NCBI GenBank assembly: GCA_007131555.1
Contig: SLQH01000246.1
Span: forward strand, 1-9,282
Reading direction: 5' to 3'
Origin: Planctomycetota bacterium
GTDB lineage: Bacteria > Planctomycetota > UBA11346
Length of the DNA: 9,282 bases
The stretch's first letter is position 1; each line of letters begins with the position of its first letter. Below the pieces are notes generated by a model. The model was not told the origin of the DNA. It worked only from the letters and a program-made list of their open reading frames with translations, and made no database searches. Made by a program: the position numbers and the translations under genes. This document shows, in pieces, positions 8,550-9,282 of the stretch.

Positions 8550-8611
8550 GATATCCCCAGTATCATCGCCCCTGCTCCAGCGGCAAGCCCCCATGTCATC
8601 AGGCAGGCCAT
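8550..8611 (-). other. Intergenic gap between transporter and AmaP-like genes
   Basis: This 62-nt gap shows no clear promoter. A small repeat (AGGCC 8605-8609 with GGCCT 8615-8619) overlaps the transporter stop codon and lacks a T run, so I do not call a terminator. Co-transcription is plausible. Confidence 0.35.
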
Positions 8612-9280
8612 TCAGGCCTCCACATACCCTGCTGCCGTGTGTTCCTTCAGCCACGGCCGGACCAGGAACACCACTGCGGTCATCGGCACGGCCATCACCA
8701 GCGACGGCAACAGCAGATCCGGCCGATCAGGGAAGAAGACCATGGCGAAGACCATGCCCAGGCCGTTGTTCATGTAGACGGCGTTGCAGGTGAAGGCGAT
8801 GGCCACCGGCGGTGCGGCCCAGCGGCGCATGATCCGGCCACAGACCAGGAAGAACAGGCTGGCGACAGACACGGCCCCCAAGGGCCACAGCAGGGTGCCA
8901 GGCCTGTCGATCCAGTGCCATCGGGTGCTGGCAGTGGCGATGGCCAGCAATACGGCATTGGCGACCAGGGCCACGGGCGTGAAGCGGGGCTGATGACGGG
9001 CGGTCCAGGCCGGCCACCAGCGCCGCACGGCCTGGGCGGCACTGAAGGGCAGGAACAACATCAGGGCCAGGAACAGGGTCTGGCGCAGCAGGGCCGACCA
9101 AGGTATCGGTTCGGCCACCGCCCCGGTCGACCAGGCGGCCACGGCCAACAACGGCGGCACTGTCAACGGAGCCACCAGACTGGTGGCCAGGATGACGACC
9201 AGGGCCAGGGCCACATCCCCCTCCTGGACATCGGTGAACACCGCCGAGGTGACCCCGGCCGGCATGGCCGCGACCAGCAG
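8612..9280 (-). CDS. C-terminal part of an SBF/BASS-family (bile acid:sodium symporter-like) transporter, cut by the window edge
   Basis: The frame stays open to the right edge of the window, giving 222 C-terminal residues with no start. An ATG at 9263-9265 lies inside a conserved motif, so it is not the true start. Hydrophobic segments lie at about 22-47, 60-82, 99-117, 129-147, 155-180 and 188-207. The pattern AAMPAGVTSAVFTDVQEGDV (4-23), followed by a helix and VAPLTVPPLL, resembles the first crossing motif of BASS proteins (usually PGGxxSN...AxGDVALS). The later AIAFTCNAVYMNNGLGMVFA (160-179) resembles the second, with its Asn-rich unwound helix. Members carry organic anions, often with sodium, across the inner membrane. 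The substrate cannot be read here. The gene lies upstream of the AmaP-like gene on the same strand, spaced by 62 nt. Confidence 0.72.
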   Translation of the reverse strand: MLVAAMPAGVTSAVFTDVQEGDVALALVVILATSLVAPLTVPPLLAVAAWSTGAVAEPIPWSALLRQTLFLALMLFLPFSAAQAVRRWWPAWTARHQPRFTPVALVANAVLLAIATASTRWHWIDRPGTLLWPLGAVSVASLFFLVCGRIMRRWAAPPVAIAFTCNAVYMNNGLGMVFAMVFFPDRPDLLLPSLVMAVPMTAVVFLVRPWLKEHTAAGYVEA

Positions 9281-9282
9281 CA

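Noticed and set aside
8604..8619. Small AGGCC...GGCCT repeat over the transporter stop codon
   Set aside because: Five-base stem in GC-rich DNA with no T run; likely chance.
7974..8777. Long plus-strand open frame opposite the AmaP-like gene
   Set aside because: It is rich in His, Gln and Asp in low-complexity style typical of an antisense shadow, while the minus strand has membrane helices and an Asp23-like pattern.

Overview
The window looks like a chromosomal segment from a high-GC Gram-negative bacterium. Third codon positions are mostly G or C, and two proteins place soluble domains outside the inner membrane. The mix of an MglB-like Roadblock protein, a DUF4388/PATAN protein carrying a PQQ-type propeller and an HtrA/Deg protease would fit Planctomycetota or a related deep-branching group, or possibly a deltaproteobacterial/myxobacterial lineage. 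The sequence alone cannot settle this. I saw no RNA genes, insertion sequences, CRISPR arrays or phage genes.

Layout. The plus strand from 1 to about 4486 is a compact operon. It holds the 3' end of a single-pass membrane protein (2-322), then a Roadblock/LC7 protein of MglB type (315-839, start overlapping the previous stop by 8 nt), then a 1212-residue bitopic protein (848-4486). That large protein joins a cytoplasmic DUF4388/PATAN domain and TPRs, through one membrane helix, to an extracytoplasmic helical stalk, a PEGA-like beta domain and a PQQ/BamB-like beta-propeller. Continuing on the plus strand are an EamA/DMT-family transporter (4566-5468) and a secreted Deg protease whose C-terminal third resembles the atypical PDZ2 region of plant Deg9/Deg2 (5534-7021).

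The right part is on the minus strand and converges on the protease gene. In transcription order it has an SBF/BASS-type transporter cut by the window edge (9280-8612), an AmaP-like Asp23/DUF322 membrane protein with a very acidic tail (8549-7641), and a very short MscS-type channel core (7572-7060). A perfect 10-bp inverted repeat lies between the last two.

How the genes may work together. The first three genes look like one functional unit: a Roadblock GTPase-regulator-type protein co-translated with membrane proteins, one of which could carry information between cytoplasm and periplasm. The GTPase expected to partner the Roadblock protein is not visible and may lie upstream. The protease, AmaP-like protein and MscS core all suggest envelope maintenance, but they lie on opposite strands, so a shared pathway is only inferred. 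The best candidate for an undescribed system is the three-gene Roadblock/PATAN-TPR-TM-propeller operon.
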